DNA of 64,000 nt from Candidatus Bathyarchaeota archaeon (GTDB lineage: Archaea; Thermoproteota; Bathyarchaeia; 40CM-2-53-6; JALHTG01). Under the pieces are notes generated by a model, which was not told where the DNA came from, searched no databases, and saw only the letters and a program-made list of their open reading frames with translations. Positions 8,527 to 17,509 of this stretch are shown piece after piece (position 1 is the stretch's first letter; each line of letters opens with the position of its first letter). The DNA is taken from the NCBI GenBank assembly GCA_022865705.1, contig JALHTG010000011.1:104158-168157 (forward strand), given 5' to 3'. The position numbers and the translations under genes are program-made.

Positions 8527-10662
8527 GTGATCTTTAACTTCGTGGAGCTTGATACTTCCTTGGTATTGCGAGCAGAACAGGAGCAGAGACCAGACTCAAT
8601 CAAATACTTTCCCGCAGTAAGAACTTCGAAGATACAAATCGAATCTTTTCACGCGGATAAAATCAAAGAATCCCTCATGCGAGAGGTCAGTCTTTCCAGC
8701 GAAGATGCCGACAGGATCGCTAGGAAGGTTGTTGACAAAGTCAATCGCATGGGACTCTCATTTCTGTCTTCTCCTCTGATACGCGAACTTGTTTGCGTAA
8801 CGCTTCTGGAGGAAAACTTGGAAAGAGAGCGAGCGAAGTACACCCGGTTGGGACTGCCTGTCCACGATGTAACAATGATGGTGGCGAACGGTGACAAGGA
8901 GAACGCGAACCTCCAGCACAACCCTGAAACGATCCATAAGCTCGCAGCAGACGCGGTCTTCAGCCAATATGCTCTCCTTTCCGCTCTTCCCCCAGACCTC
9001 GCCGACGCTCACATGTCCGGAGAAATCCACATCCACGAATTGGAGTACTTCATAACGAGGCCATTCTGCCAAGAACACGATCTCCGATTCTTTTTGAGAA
9101 AAGGGCTGATGGTGGATGGCCAAGGAGTGCACACGTCTGTCGCCGGTCCAGCCAAACACCCTGAAGTTGCTATACTTCACGCAGCGAAAGCGCTGGCCGC
9201 AGCACAGACCAATTGGGCCGGAGGTCAAGGATACGATTTCTTCAATGTCTGGTTAGCCCCGTTCATACGTGGCTTACCATACGAGAAGGTGAAGCAACTT
9301 GCGCAGATGTTCATCTACGAAATGTCTCAGATGTACGTTGCCAGAGGTGGCCAAACAGTCTTCTCTTCCATTGCCCTCGAATGCTCAGTCCCAAGAGTGG
9401 CCGAGGACGTTCCCGCAGTTCTACCAGGAGGAAAAGTGGGACCGGACGTTTACGGAGACTACGCAGACGAAGCCAACCTTTTCTTCAACGCCATCCTGGA
9501 TGTTTATCTCGGTGGCGACTACGCAGGTAAACCCTTCAACTTCCCCAAACCAGAGATAAAGATCCGCCCAGAATACTTGGGCCGGTTCGACTCTGAATAC
9601 CTGAAGGCAGCAGCACTAGCCGCCAAGTTTGGATCTCCTTACTTCCTCAACCTATGCCCCAGCTATATGCCGGACATAGTGAACTCCCAATGCTGCAGAA
9701 TATTTCTGACACCTGACAGCGACGAAGAAGAAGACTTCAGACTGGGCAAAGTCAGAATGGGCAGTCTCCAGATGATCACAGTCAATCTACCCAGAATAGC
9801 CTACGAATCCAACGGGAATGACCAAGAGTTCTTCGAGATCCTTGACGAGAGAATGGATCTCGCGAAGGAAGCCCTCGAGATAAAAAAGAACATAATAAAG
9901 AAACGTCTGGACGAAGGCGCTCTCCCCTTTGGTTCCATGGACATTGACGGAGAGCCGTACCTAAAGCTCGACAAACAAGTCCTCAACATAGGCTTCATAG
10001 GTCTCAACGAGGCCTTGAAGGCTCACGTAGGTGAAGAGCTTCACGAAACCCAGAACGCTTGGAGATTCGGCCTGAAAGTCATCAGCCACATGGCAGGCAG
10101 GGTAGAGGAGTACTCGAAGGAATCGGGCGGCAGATTCGGAATACTCCAGACTCCGGCTGAAAGCACATGCCATCGGCTCGCGTTAATCGACAAGAAAATG
10201 TACGGCGATAAGGCCGTAGTTCAAGGTGATGCAGCAAATGGGGCACCATACTACACAAACAGCTCCCATGTGAAACCTTCAGCCGACATATCATTCGGTC
10301 AAAAAGTCAAGATCGAAGCAAGCTTCCACCCCATCACGAGAGGGGGTGCAATTATGCACGTATGGTTAGGAGAAGCCAATCCTTCACCTGAGGCGCTATT
10401 CTCGCTAACCAAAAGAATAGCGACAAGAACGTTGACCGCGTATTTCGCCTACACAAAGGACCTCACAATATGCACAAGATGTCAAAAAGTTGAATCAGGC
10501 CTTCTGAAAGTATGTCCAAGCTGTGGCGCCATTGATCCAGACTTGGAATGGTGGTCCAGGATAACCGGTTACTATCAGCGTGTCAAGGGTTGGAACGCGG
10601 GCAAACGAGCAGAACTCGCAGACAGAAAACGGTACTCAGGCGGAGCATTGATCCCCGCCTAG
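8527..10662 (+). CDS. nrdD: Anaerobic ribonucleoside-triphosphate reductase (class III)
   Basis: 711 residues. An N-terminal ATP-cone (about 30-110) for allosteric control is followed by the NrdD barrel (HIHELEYF, GGQTVFSS, LCPSYMPDIVNSQCCRIF). Near the C-terminus are the zinc site (CTRCQ...CPSCG) and the glycyl-radical loop (SRITGYYQRVKGWNAGK). It makes deoxynucleotides under strictly anaerobic conditions; the radical Gly is destroyed by oxygen, so its presence points to an anaerobe. It needs a radical SAM activase; none is directly adjacent on the same strand. A TATA box 25 nt before the GTG suggests a nearly leaderless transcript. Confidence 0.96.
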   Translation: MIFNFVELDTSLVLRAEQEQRPDSIKYFPAVRTSKIQIESFHADKIKESLMREVSLSSEDADRIARKVVDKVNRMGLSFLSSPLIRELVCVTLLEENLERERAKYTRLGLPVHDVTMMVANGDKENANLQHNPETIHKLAADAVFSQYALLSALPPDLADAHMSGEIHIHELEYFITRPFCQEHDLRFFLRKGLMVDGQGVHTSVAGPAKHPEVAILHAAKALAAAQTNWAGGQGYDFFNVWLAPFIRGLPYEKVKQLAQMFIYEMSQMYVARGGQTVFSSIALECSVPRVAEDVPAVLPGGKVGPDVYGDYADEANLFFNAILDVYLGGDYAGKPFNFPKPEIKIRPEYLGRFDSEYLKAAALAAKFGSPYFLNLCPSYMPDIVNSQCCRIFLTPDSDEEEDFRLGKVRMGSLQMITVNLPRIAYESNGNDQEFFEILDERMDLAKEALEIKKNIIKKRLDEGALPFGSMDIDGEPYLKLDKQVLNIGFIGLNEALKAHVGEELHETQNAWRFGLKVISHMAGRVEEYSKESGGRFGILQTPAESTCHRLALIDKKMYGDKAVVQGDAANGAPYYTNSSHVKPSADISFGQKVKIEASFHPITRGGAIMHVWLGEANPSPEALFSLTKRIATRTLTAYFAYTKDLTICTRCQKVESGLLKVCPSCGAIDPDLEWWSRITGYYQRVKGWNAGKRAELADRKRYSGGALIPA

Positions 10663-10683
10663 GGACATGCCAACAGATCGGTT

Positions 10684-11598
10684 CTAGCTTTCAAGCACTG
10701 AGGCCAGTAGTGCCATTCTCGTCAAAAGGCCATACCACATCTGCTTGAAGTATTTCGCATGCTTGGTCTCATCCACCTCAAAAGAGATTTCGTCCACACG
10801 AGGCAAAGGGTGCATCACAATCATTCGCTCCTTCACATTGCGAAGTTGGTTGGCATTGAGCTGATATGATCCTTTGACCTTCTCGTATTCCGCCGGATCT
10901 CCGAATCTTTCTTTCTGGATTCTGGTCATGTAGAGGACGTCCAGCTTCGCCAACAGTGGTTCCATTTCACTGGTCTCAGTTACCTCGATCCGATCCTTTA
11001 TGTCAAGGACTATCTCGGTCCTCATTCTCAGCAGGTCGGGGGAGACGAGATGGAGCTTGACATCGTAGAGGGAGAGCGCGTACGCCAACGAGTGAACGGT
11101 TCTTCCATATCGGAGGTCACCAGCAAGAGCGATTGTCACTCCATCGATCGATCCTAATTCCCTTTTTATAGTGTAGAGATCCAGCAGCGCCTGCGTCGGG
11201 TGCTCCTCTGCGCCTGATCCTGCGTTGATAACTGGAATCGAGGCAAAATCTGCGGCTAGCCGGGCCGCACCTTCGAGAGGATGTCTGATCACGAGAATAT
11301 CGGTGTAATTCTCGACCGTTCGCACAGTATCCGCCAGATTCTCACCTTTCTCCGCAGAAGTGACTCTGGACTCGGCGAAACCTAGGGCGTTTCCTCCTAG
11401 GCGCATCATGGCGGACTCGAAGCTAAGTCTCGTCCTTGTGCTAGGCTCGTAAAACAGTGTTCCCATCAGCTTTCTGCGGAGCATATCACAGCCGTTCCTT
11501 GCGTGGCCTTCCATTGAGTCAGTCTTCGCCAGCAACCAGTCTATCTCTTCCCTTGAGAAGTCTTTGATCGATATGACGTCTTTTCCCCTCAGATCCAT
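10684..11598 (-). CDS. pyrB: Aspartate carbamoyltransferase catalytic chain
   Basis: 304 residues, the usual size. Clear motifs: FYEPSTRTRLSF (carbamoyl-phosphate binding), HPLEGAAR, and HPLPRVDEI near the C-terminus. It condenses carbamoyl phosphate with aspartate in the second committed step of de novo pyrimidine synthesis. The regulatory chain pyrI is divergent, starting about 210 nt away, instead of following in an operon as in many archaea; the two promoters may be co-regulated from that interval. Confidence 0.97.
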   Translation of the reverse strand: MDLRGKDVISIKDFSREEIDWLLAKTDSMEGHARNGCDMLRRKLMGTLFYEPSTRTRLSFESAMMRLGGNALGFAESRVTSAEKGENLADTVRTVENYTDILVIRHPLEGAARLAADFASIPVINAGSGAEEHPTQALLDLYTIKRELGSIDGVTIALAGDLRYGRTVHSLAYALSLYDVKLHLVSPDLLRMRTEIVLDIKDRIEVTETSEMEPLLAKLDVLYMTRIQKERFGDPAEYEKVKGSYQLNANQLRNVKERMIVMHPLPRVDEISFEVDETKHAKYFKQMWYGLLTRMALLASVLES

Positions 11599-11809
11599 GA
11601 CAAACCCTCATAACGTTCTGGTAAGACGCTACGTTAAAACGGTTAGGTCTTGGCTCGACCATTCCGTTGGGATCAATCCCAGATTGTCGACCCAATGCAT
11701 CGAACCCTTCCAGTCCAGCAGCGAGTATGGATTTTCGTCAGTTCCATACCTGCATAGGACTCTATGGGTCTTCAGACGAACCGTTATGTAACTGTTGATC
11801 AGACTAGTC

Positions 11810-12289
11810 ATGGGGAATGGTTTGTCGCGAAGGGAGGAGCTGTACGTAAAGAAGATCAGAGATGGTACAGTCATTGATCACATAGCTCCTGGGCATGCCC
11901 TAGACGTTCTCAGAATCCTCGGCATCAACGGTAAGGAAGGCATCATTGTTAGCATAGCGATGAATGTTTCCAGCAAGAAACTCGGGACGAAGGACATAGT
12001 TAAGATAGAAGGAAGACAGATCGCGCCAGAGCAACTCGACAAGATCGCTCTCATAGCTCCAAACGCGACCATAAATCTCGTCAAAGACTATGATCTAATC
12101 AAGAAAGAGAAGGTTCAGCTTCCAGACACGATCACGGGAATGGTGAGATGCGCTAACCCCGCCTGCATCTCCAATTCGAGAGAACCTGTAGCGTCAAAGT
12201 TCAAAGTCGAAAACTCTCACCCTCTAAGCATACGATGTCGGTTTTGCGGAAGAACAATGGAGAAGGATGATGTTCTCAGACAATTCTGA
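11810..12289 (+). CDS. pyrI: Aspartate carbamoyltransferase regulatory chain
   Basis: About 159 residues from the ATG at 11810 (a TTG at 11795 is also in frame). The allosteric nucleotide-binding domain begins with YVKKIRDGTVIDHI and the C-terminal zinc domain shows CANPAC...CRFCG, the four Zn ligands that bind the PyrB chain. It confers CTP/ATP regulation on the holoenzyme. The partner pyrB is divergently transcribed just upstream. Confidence 0.96.
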   Translation: MGNGLSRREELYVKKIRDGTVIDHIAPGHALDVLRILGINGKEGIIVSIAMNVSSKKLGTKDIVKIEGRQIAPEQLDKIALIAPNATINLVKDYDLIKKEKVQLPDTITGMVRCANPACISNSREPVASKFKVENSHPLSIRCRFCGRTMEKDDVLRQF

Positions 12290-12392
12290 GCAACGCCGGG
12301 TCCAAACCCTCCATAACGCAAGCAATCTTCCCTATCCACAACTTTAATCAGTTCCTTCAGTTTTCAGAGGGAGCAAACCATCATCGTAACCG

Positions 12393-13925
12393 GTGCCAAG
12401 ATTGGTAGCAGAAAAGATCACGCATCTAATTCACAATGGGGTACTCGTTCCTCAATATGAACCCAAGGGGTTCTCAATCTTGCACAAGGGCAAGAATATC
12501 TCCCTGAATCCGACACAGGAAGAGATGGCGGTAGCATGGGTCAGGAAACTTGGAACCGAATACGTGAGTGATCCTGTATTCATAGCCAATTTCCTAATCG
12601 ACTTCTGCAAGGCCCTCAATCTTACCAATCCCTGTCGAATCGAAGACTTTGATTTCTCAGAGATTCAGCACTGGGTCGACAGTGAGAAACTGAAGAAAGA
12701 AAATATGTCAAAGGAAGAGAAGAAGGCCTTGGCAGCGGAACGTAAGAAGATCCGAGAAGCAAACAAAGAGAAATACGGTTACGCGACTGTAAACGGGCAA
12801 CGGGTTGAACTGGGCAACTACACAGTCGAGCCCGCCTGCATCTTCATGGGTCGAGGACAACATCCTCTGCGTGGACGCTGGAAGGCCCGGGCCAACTACA
12901 GCGACATCACCCTTAACTTGTCACCAGATGCTCGGATACCCAAGCCACCAGACGGCTCCCAATGGAAGGAGATAGTCTTCAACCCGGACTATCTTTGGAT
13001 TGCCAAGTGGGATGACAAGCTCAGAGGCGTTGAGAAATATGTATGGTTCGCAGACACAGCAGAGTTCAAACAGGAACGAGACATAGAAAAGTTCGATCTG
13101 GCAAAGCAACTGGAGAAAACTCTCGGAAAAGTCAGCCGTCACATAGAGGAGAACCTTACATCGCCAGATCCAATGAGGAGAAAGATAGCCACCGTGTGCT
13201 ATCTAATCGACGAATTGAAGATGAGAGTGGGAGACGAAAAGGACGAGGACGAAGCTGACACAGTCGGCGCAACAACGCTACGCTCGGAACACATGAGAAT
13301 ATCAGAAGACGGCGAAGTGATCTTCGACTTCCTAGGAAAAGACTCTGTCAGATGGCTCAAGACAATCAAACCTCCTCTCAAAGTCGTGGAGAATCTGAAA
13401 GAGGTAAAAGGTACAAAGGGAAAATTGCTTCTCTTCGAGCGGATCCGATCAGAAAAAGTGAACGCGTTCCTGGACGAAGTAATGCCTGGGTTAACGGCAA
13501 AGGTATTCAGAACCTATCATGCTACAAAGGTTGTGAAGGACTGTCTTGACAAGGCCGAGGTCAAACCTGAAGACGAAGATCTTCTGAAGAAGAACGTCGC
13601 GACGATGGCTAATCTACAAGCCGCGATAATCTGCAATCACAAGCGCAAGCTCCCAAAGAAATGGAACGAATCAATGGAGAAGAAACTGCAGCGCCTCAAG
13701 GAGCTCAGAAGCAAAGGAAAGAAGAAACAGGTGAAAGCCCTATCGATGAGAATCAAACTACTGAAAGCCACACGAGACTACAATCTGGGGACATCTCTCA
13801 GAAGCTACATAGATCCACGAACCTACAAACAATGGGGCCGGAAAGTTGACTATGACTGGAAGAACTACTACTCGAAGACGCTTCAGCGAAAATTCGCCTG
13901 GGTCGACAAACCAGAAAAAGCATGA
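12393..13925 (+). CDS. Eukaryotic-type DNA topoisomerase I (type IB)
   Basis: 510 residues. The N-terminal core shows the GRGQHPLRGRWK and YVWFADTAEFKQERD segments. The catalytic core has VGDEKDEDEADTVGATTLR, and the C-terminus carries the active-site Tyr in LRSYIDPRTYKQW. It relaxes supercoils by a 3'-phosphotyrosyl intermediate. The type IB enzyme is rare in archaea, known mainly from Thaumarchaeota/Nitrososphaeria and relatives, so it is a useful lineage marker. It starts with GTG; a TATA-like ACTTTAATC lies about 45 nt upstream. A Lys-rich linker (about 420-450) sits before the Tyr, as in eukaryotic Top1. Confidence 0.97.
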   Translation: MPRLVAEKITHLIHNGVLVPQYEPKGFSILHKGKNISLNPTQEEMAVAWVRKLGTEYVSDPVFIANFLIDFCKALNLTNPCRIEDFDFSEIQHWVDSEKLKKENMSKEEKKALAAERKKIREANKEKYGYATVNGQRVELGNYTVEPACIFMGRGQHPLRGRWKARANYSDITLNLSPDARIPKPPDGSQWKEIVFNPDYLWIAKWDDKLRGVEKYVWFADTAEFKQERDIEKFDLAKQLEKTLGKVSRHIEENLTSPDPMRRKIATVCYLIDELKMRVGDEKDEDEADTVGATTLRSEHMRISEDGEVIFDFLGKDSVRWLKTIKPPLKVVENLKEVKGTKGKLLLFERIRSEKVNAFLDEVMPGLTAKVFRTYHATKVVKDCLDKAEVKPEDEDLLKKNVATMANLQAAIICNHKRKLPKKWNESMEKKLQRLKELRSKGKKKQVKALSMRIKLLKATRDYNLGTSLRSYIDPRTYKQWGRKVDYDWKNYYSKTLQRKFAWVDKPEKA

Positions 13926-13953
13926 ACGCCTTACATCTGATAGATGACGTGCC

Positions 13954-14322
13954 CTATCTCAGGATTTTGATTGCGGAACCTTTCGGATGTTTCTCAGCCA
14001 ATTCCACGAGTGAGAGGCATTGCCCGCCTGCTTTCTCAATTTTCTTCTTAGCTTGGTCTGTGAACTTGTACGCTCCAGCAGTTACGTTGTTTTCAATAAT
14101 TCCCGATCCCAGCACTATTCCCGGGATCGCTACTACGTCTCCTTTCGAGATGTGTCTTTGAATCTGTCCGACATTGATCGATATTCTGGATCTCCTTGAC
14201 CTGCTGAGAAGACTGGCTACAGTTTCCCATATTCTAACCTTGTTTTTCCTTGACACTCTCTTCAGCTCAGCCACGGTCTTCTTCAATTGAATGTTCGTGC
14301 TTCTGGAAGACATTTCGTTCAT
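13954..14322 (-). CDS. rpl18e: Large-subunit ribosomal protein L18e (eL18)
   Basis: 122 residues with typical eL18/L18e segments: NIQLKKTVAELKRVSRK, a VNVGQI-like SINVGQIQRH, VAIPGIVLGSG, and the C-terminal CLSLVELAEKHPKGSAIKI. A component of the large ribosomal subunit in archaea and eukaryotes. In many archaea it heads an L18e-L13-S9-rpoN operon, but here the neighbours are topoisomerase IB and adenylate kinase, so that operon is broken up. The gene is convergent with topoisomerase IB. Confidence 0.95.
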   Translation of the reverse strand: MNEMSSRSTNIQLKKTVAELKRVSRKNKVRIWETVASLLSRSRRSRISINVGQIQRHISKGDVVAIPGIVLGSGIIENNVTAGAYKFTDQAKKKIEKAGGQCLSLVELAEKHPKGSAIKILR

Positions 14323-14524
14323 CTCGTTTTCTTGAGCGCATTGACTTTAGCGTCTTCGGCTATGATGCTCTCGTCTCTAATTAAATTGTCTACTCTGATC
14401 TGTGGCACTACATACTTGCAGCTACGAGAGGCTCGTTACATTCATTGTTGGCGACACAAGAATGCTTAAGTCCCGGCCAGAATGGCATAAGACAAACATC
14501 AACAGAAAGGATTGACTATCAAGT

Positions 14525-15169
14525 TTGAACATCGTGATGTTTGGGTCACCGGGCTCGGGTAAAGGAACCTATGCCTCCCTGCTATTCGAAACGCTTCACC
14601 TGCCACATATTTCCACAGGAGACCTAGTTCGACAAGAGATCAAAGACGGAACCAAGATCGGCAAGCAGATCGAGAACTACAGCAAGCGTGGGTTGCTCGT
14701 TCCAGATGACATTGTCATTGGACTTCTGAAAAACAGAATCTCCCAGCCTGATTGCTCAGGCGGATTCATACTGGACGGATTCCCGAGGACCATCCCACAG
14801 GCTAAGGCCCTCGAGAAAATCGGTTCTGTTGAGGTTGTCATAGATCTGGTTGTGCCGGACGATGTGATAATCGAAAGGCTTTCAACAAGATTGACATGCA
14901 AGAATTGCGGCGCGATATTCAACAGACTATTCCTAAAACCTAAGGTAGAAGAAATCTGTGACAAATGCAGCGGCCAGCTGTACACAAGGGACGACGACAA
15001 ACCTGAAGTGATCAAGGAGCGCCTTAACACGTACAGAAAACAAACCCAACCTCTATTAGAGTACTACAAGGAAAAGGGTTTGATTGAGGATGTCCACAAC
15101 GATGCGGCAGGCACACCGCCTGAAATAATCCTCAAAGAAATCCTGAAGATAATCAAGAAAAGAAAGTAA
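14525..15169 (+). CDS. adk: Adenylate kinase
   Basis: 214 residues. The P-loop GSPGSGKGTYAS is at the N-terminus, with GFPRTIPQA (AMP binding) near residue 85 and a LID domain carrying a four-Cys zinc site (CKNCG...CDKC) near 125-150. It interconverts ATP, AMP and ADP. Start is TTG at 14525, directly before the first beta strand. This is the bacterial-like zinc-LID type, not the trimeric archaeal AdkA type. Confidence 0.96.
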   Translation: MNIVMFGSPGSGKGTYASLLFETLHLPHISTGDLVRQEIKDGTKIGKQIENYSKRGLLVPDDIVIGLLKNRISQPDCSGGFILDGFPRTIPQAKALEKIGSVEVVIDLVVPDDVIIERLSTRLTCKNCGAIFNRLFLKPKVEEICDKCSGQLYTRDDDKPEVIKERLNTYRKQTQPLLEYYKEKGLIEDVHNDAAGTPPEIILKEILKIIKKRK

Positions 15170-15275
15170 CGATCTATCCCAATGCCTATTCAAAGCGTGC
15201 TGGTTCAAGAACTGTGAAACTTGAAGTCTGACACCAGGGGCTCCACTTCTGCAGAAACGATTCGAAGCAAAATGC

Positions 15276-15659
15276 TCACGGGCCAGTCTTCTTCTTGAGT
15301 TCTACTATCGCCTTGGCCAAGTCACCCTCTGCAGCCTTCAACGCCGTCCTGGCCTCGTCTAGAGTCACACCTGCCTGTTGCGACACTAGTTGAGCGTCTT
15401 CCTCTGATACTGTCTCAGGCTTCATCAGAGGTTCTTCTCGCTGGGTGCCGCCCGTTATTTGGTAGATCTGTTGGCCTTGGAGTGTGACGGTGGCCACATT
15501 CGGGTCCTCGATGATGATCCTCTTCTCGTCGGTTGTGATGATCACTTCTTTCGCTCCCTCAAGTTCATTGACTTGCATTCCCATCTTCTGCATCATTCTC
15601 GTGGCGTCCCTTGCTCCAGTAACTCCCCCTCTTGCAGCTCGCAAAGCCTTGTACGCCAT
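15276..15659 (-). CDS. nac: Nascent polypeptide-associated complex protein (NAC alpha homologue)
   Basis: 127 residues: a NAC beta-barrel domain (about 25-85, with EVIITTDEKRIIIEDPNVA) followed by a C-terminal UBA domain (about 88-127, with DAQLVSQQAGVTLDEARTAL). In archaea this protein forms a homodimer that binds ribosomes and shields emerging nascent chains. It looks complete and stands alone on the minus strand. Confidence 0.95.
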   Translation of the reverse strand: MAYKALRAARGGVTGARDATRMMQKMGMQVNELEGAKEVIITTDEKRIIIEDPNVATVTLQGQQIYQITGGTQREEPLMKPETVSEEDAQLVSQQAGVTLDEARTALKAAEGDLAKAIVELKKKTGP

Positions 15660-15838
15660 TGCTTTGACTTACCTCACGACATTCTTGTTCTCAACATTCT
15701 GACTAAAGAACTTCATTATTAGCGCGCCAGCTTGGTTGTTGTGCAGGTTAGCCAAGCGCAGTCTGTTCTTCCTTGACAAACAGTTACCTAAGATCTCGCA
15801 ACGTCTAGTCTAACTAGAATTCGGAGGTTGAAGGCAAG

Positions 15839-15949
15839 ATGAAGATAGGAGGGTGCAGAATGAACAGGAGCCCCGTGTCTCCGGTGATCGCAGTGCTTCT
15901 GATGATAGCCATAGCCGTGGCATCAGGGATGTTGATCTACGTTTCGTAG
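15839..15949 (+). CDS. Truncated pilin/archaellin-type signal-peptide protein (36 aa)
   Basis: The frame encodes MKIGGCRMNRSPVSPVIAV followed by a hydrophobic helix and stops after 36 residues. The polar stretch followed by a hydrophobic helix beginning SPVSPVIAVLLMIAIAV is the class III (type IV pilin/archaellin) signal peptide. Family members normally continue for another 100 or more residues; no continuation is visible in any frame after the TAG. GGAGG sits about 11 nt before the ATG. It may be a micro-pilin or a remnant. Confidence 0.5.
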   Translation: MKIGGCRMNRSPVSPVIAVLLMIAIAVASGMLIYVS

Positions 15950-16365
15950 TGCAAGCGCGCCTGAAGTCTTAACTGTAGGTTTCCTACTCAGTTCTATCCA
16001 TGCTTGTGGTTGTCGGCCTGGTGGGGTTCATTCTTCACTATTGTTTGGTGGCTCTTGCTTTTGTCCTAGGGTACAGGCTGCTAGTTCTTCTAGGTCGTCG
16101 AGCGTCTCGTAGGCTAGACTAGGTCTAGTCTCTTGAGATGACTGTTCTAGGTGTGCTTTGTTCTCTCTGTAGGTTAGCGAGTGCTTGTTTCTTCGTTGTC
16201 TGGAGTTTCGTTTTTCGTTTTCGTCCGTTCGTTTTGTTCGTAATAAAGGTCTGTGTGCGCACTACCTGTAGCACCACCACCTTTTTGAAACGACGAACGA
16301 CGAATGTTGGCGCGCTGGCATTCGCCACAAAGAGAGGAAGGCGGTCACAGAGAAGGAAATTGATC
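15950..16365. other. 416-base stretch with no confident gene
   Basis: A T-rich interval holding GCGCGC motifs at 15955 and 16310. A 40-residue hydrophobic frame (16000-16122, plus strand, one membrane span with an Arg-rich end) could be a small membrane protein. Two longer overlapping frames on opposite strands (16125-16328 minus, 16138-16422 plus) are compositionally odd and I do not accept them as genes. Confidence 0.4.
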
Positions 16366-17271
16366 TCAGAAGTTCAATCCAAAGCGTTTTTGGAGTGGCT
16401 TGTAGACTCCACCAAGGGATAGTAACCATGGGAGTATCGCACCTGCTATGGCGGAAAAAGTGTCGCTCCTGATCTCTCCAAATGCCAACGAAGACAATAG
16501 GTGCCGTAGAACAAAGAATACGACGACAAATGGAATCAGGATAGTAATCGCCTCATATGCGATCTGTCTCTTCAAAGGCCCTCCCGCGCCAGGTCTAAAC
16601 GCACGCGACGCTTTTCCCCTAAGGAGTTTCTCAACGAAACTCTGAGCACGCGCGTTTTTCTGAAGGAGTTTCTGAAAGATGTTCTGACCGGATTTCTGAA
16701 GAAATCTGTAAAGAAGTTTCTCAAGATATTTCTCAAGAAATTCCGCTAAGACGATCCCGAAAGTCATGGAAGCTCCGACCGCAAGTAGATCTCGTGGTAC
16801 AAAGTCGAAAATTGCCACAATCGGATTTGCGGATCGTGAAAAAAACTCGCTGTTATCTGTTGGATCAGGTGTCTCTATGTGGCTTGTGTCTCTTCCCGGC
16901 CCTGTGGCCTCTCCATCATAAAGACTGTCTTTGTTAATGGAGACTATCTCTTTGCCAATGGTGGCGTCTGAAGGCCATTTTAGCTCCACTCTATATTCGC
17001 CAGGCTTGCCTGTAGGGGTGACAGGAATGTCGATGCAGCGAAACGCTGGTGATCCTATGATTGTGAAGCTTCCTGTGGGCTGGGTCTGCCCGGGTCTTGG
17101 TTGCAGCTCAGCTGGCCCAAGGCCTAGGTGATAGTAAGCATAGGAGACTCCGAAGACAACAACAATGATCTGACCCTGAGGAGTTTCCTTGGGTGTTGTG
17201 TTGATGTAGCTAACTGCAAACGTGCGCGCGCAAAACCTGCGAGAAGGAAGCGTCGATAGAAAGACCAACAA
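16366..17271 (-). CDS. Membrane-anchored protein of unknown function
   Basis: About 301 residues. There is a hydrophobic segment near residue 35-50, a probable extracellular beta-rich region (about 55-150: PTGKPGEYRVELKWP), a strongly amphipathic Lys/Leu/Phe-rich stretch (about 185-230) and two or three C-terminal membrane spans (about 240-290). I recognise no family. The DNA encoding the amphipathic part contains short internal repeats of the type TTTCTCAAGA. The start may lie further in, since the first ~25 residues overlap a GCGCGCGC stretch. Confidence 0.6.
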   Translation of the reverse strand: MLVFLSTLPSRRFCARTFAVSYINTTPKETPQGQIIVVVFGVSYAYYHLGLGPAELQPRPGQTQPTGSFTIIGSPAFRCIDIPVTPTGKPGEYRVELKWPSDATIGKEIVSINKDSLYDGEATGPGRDTSHIETPDPTDNSEFFSRSANPIVAIFDFVPRDLLAVGASMTFGIVLAEFLEKYLEKLLYRFLQKSGQNIFQKLLQKNARAQSFVEKLLRGKASRAFRPGAGGPLKRQIAYEAITILIPFVVVFFVLRHLLSSLAFGEIRSDTFSAIAGAILPWLLSLGGVYKPLQKRFGLNF

Positions 17272-17310
17272 ACCAGACGCCTACACTCGATCAAAAAGCC
17301 TCTGCCACGT

Positions 17311-17326
17311 GACCCCTTGAGGGGTC
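17311..17326. terminator. Short perfect hairpin in intergenic DNA
   Basis: GACCCCTTGAGGGGTC forms a six-base-pair GC-rich stem with a TTGA loop. It lies just upstream of the 16366-17271 gene and downstream of the S9 peptidase gene, both on the minus strand, so it could end the peptidase transcript or structure the next leader. No U-tract follows. Confidence 0.25.
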
Positions 17327-17509
17327 CACGAGAAGAACAATAGCACTGCAATCCTGCAACTGGTTCCTAACAGCGCGCGTTACGGACCTATTGCTGTGAT
17401 GGAAACCAATTTGGAAAAGCCCACTCACTAGGAAAGGATATGTGAGCACGAGTGCTAGTTCTCACTAATGATGGCGACTGAGAATCCAGAGCTGAAGGGA
17501 AGTCACAGT

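Noticed and set aside
11629..11830. Minus-strand frame in the pyrB-pyrI interval
   Set aside because: It overlaps both promoter regions and the pyrI start, with no recognisable family.
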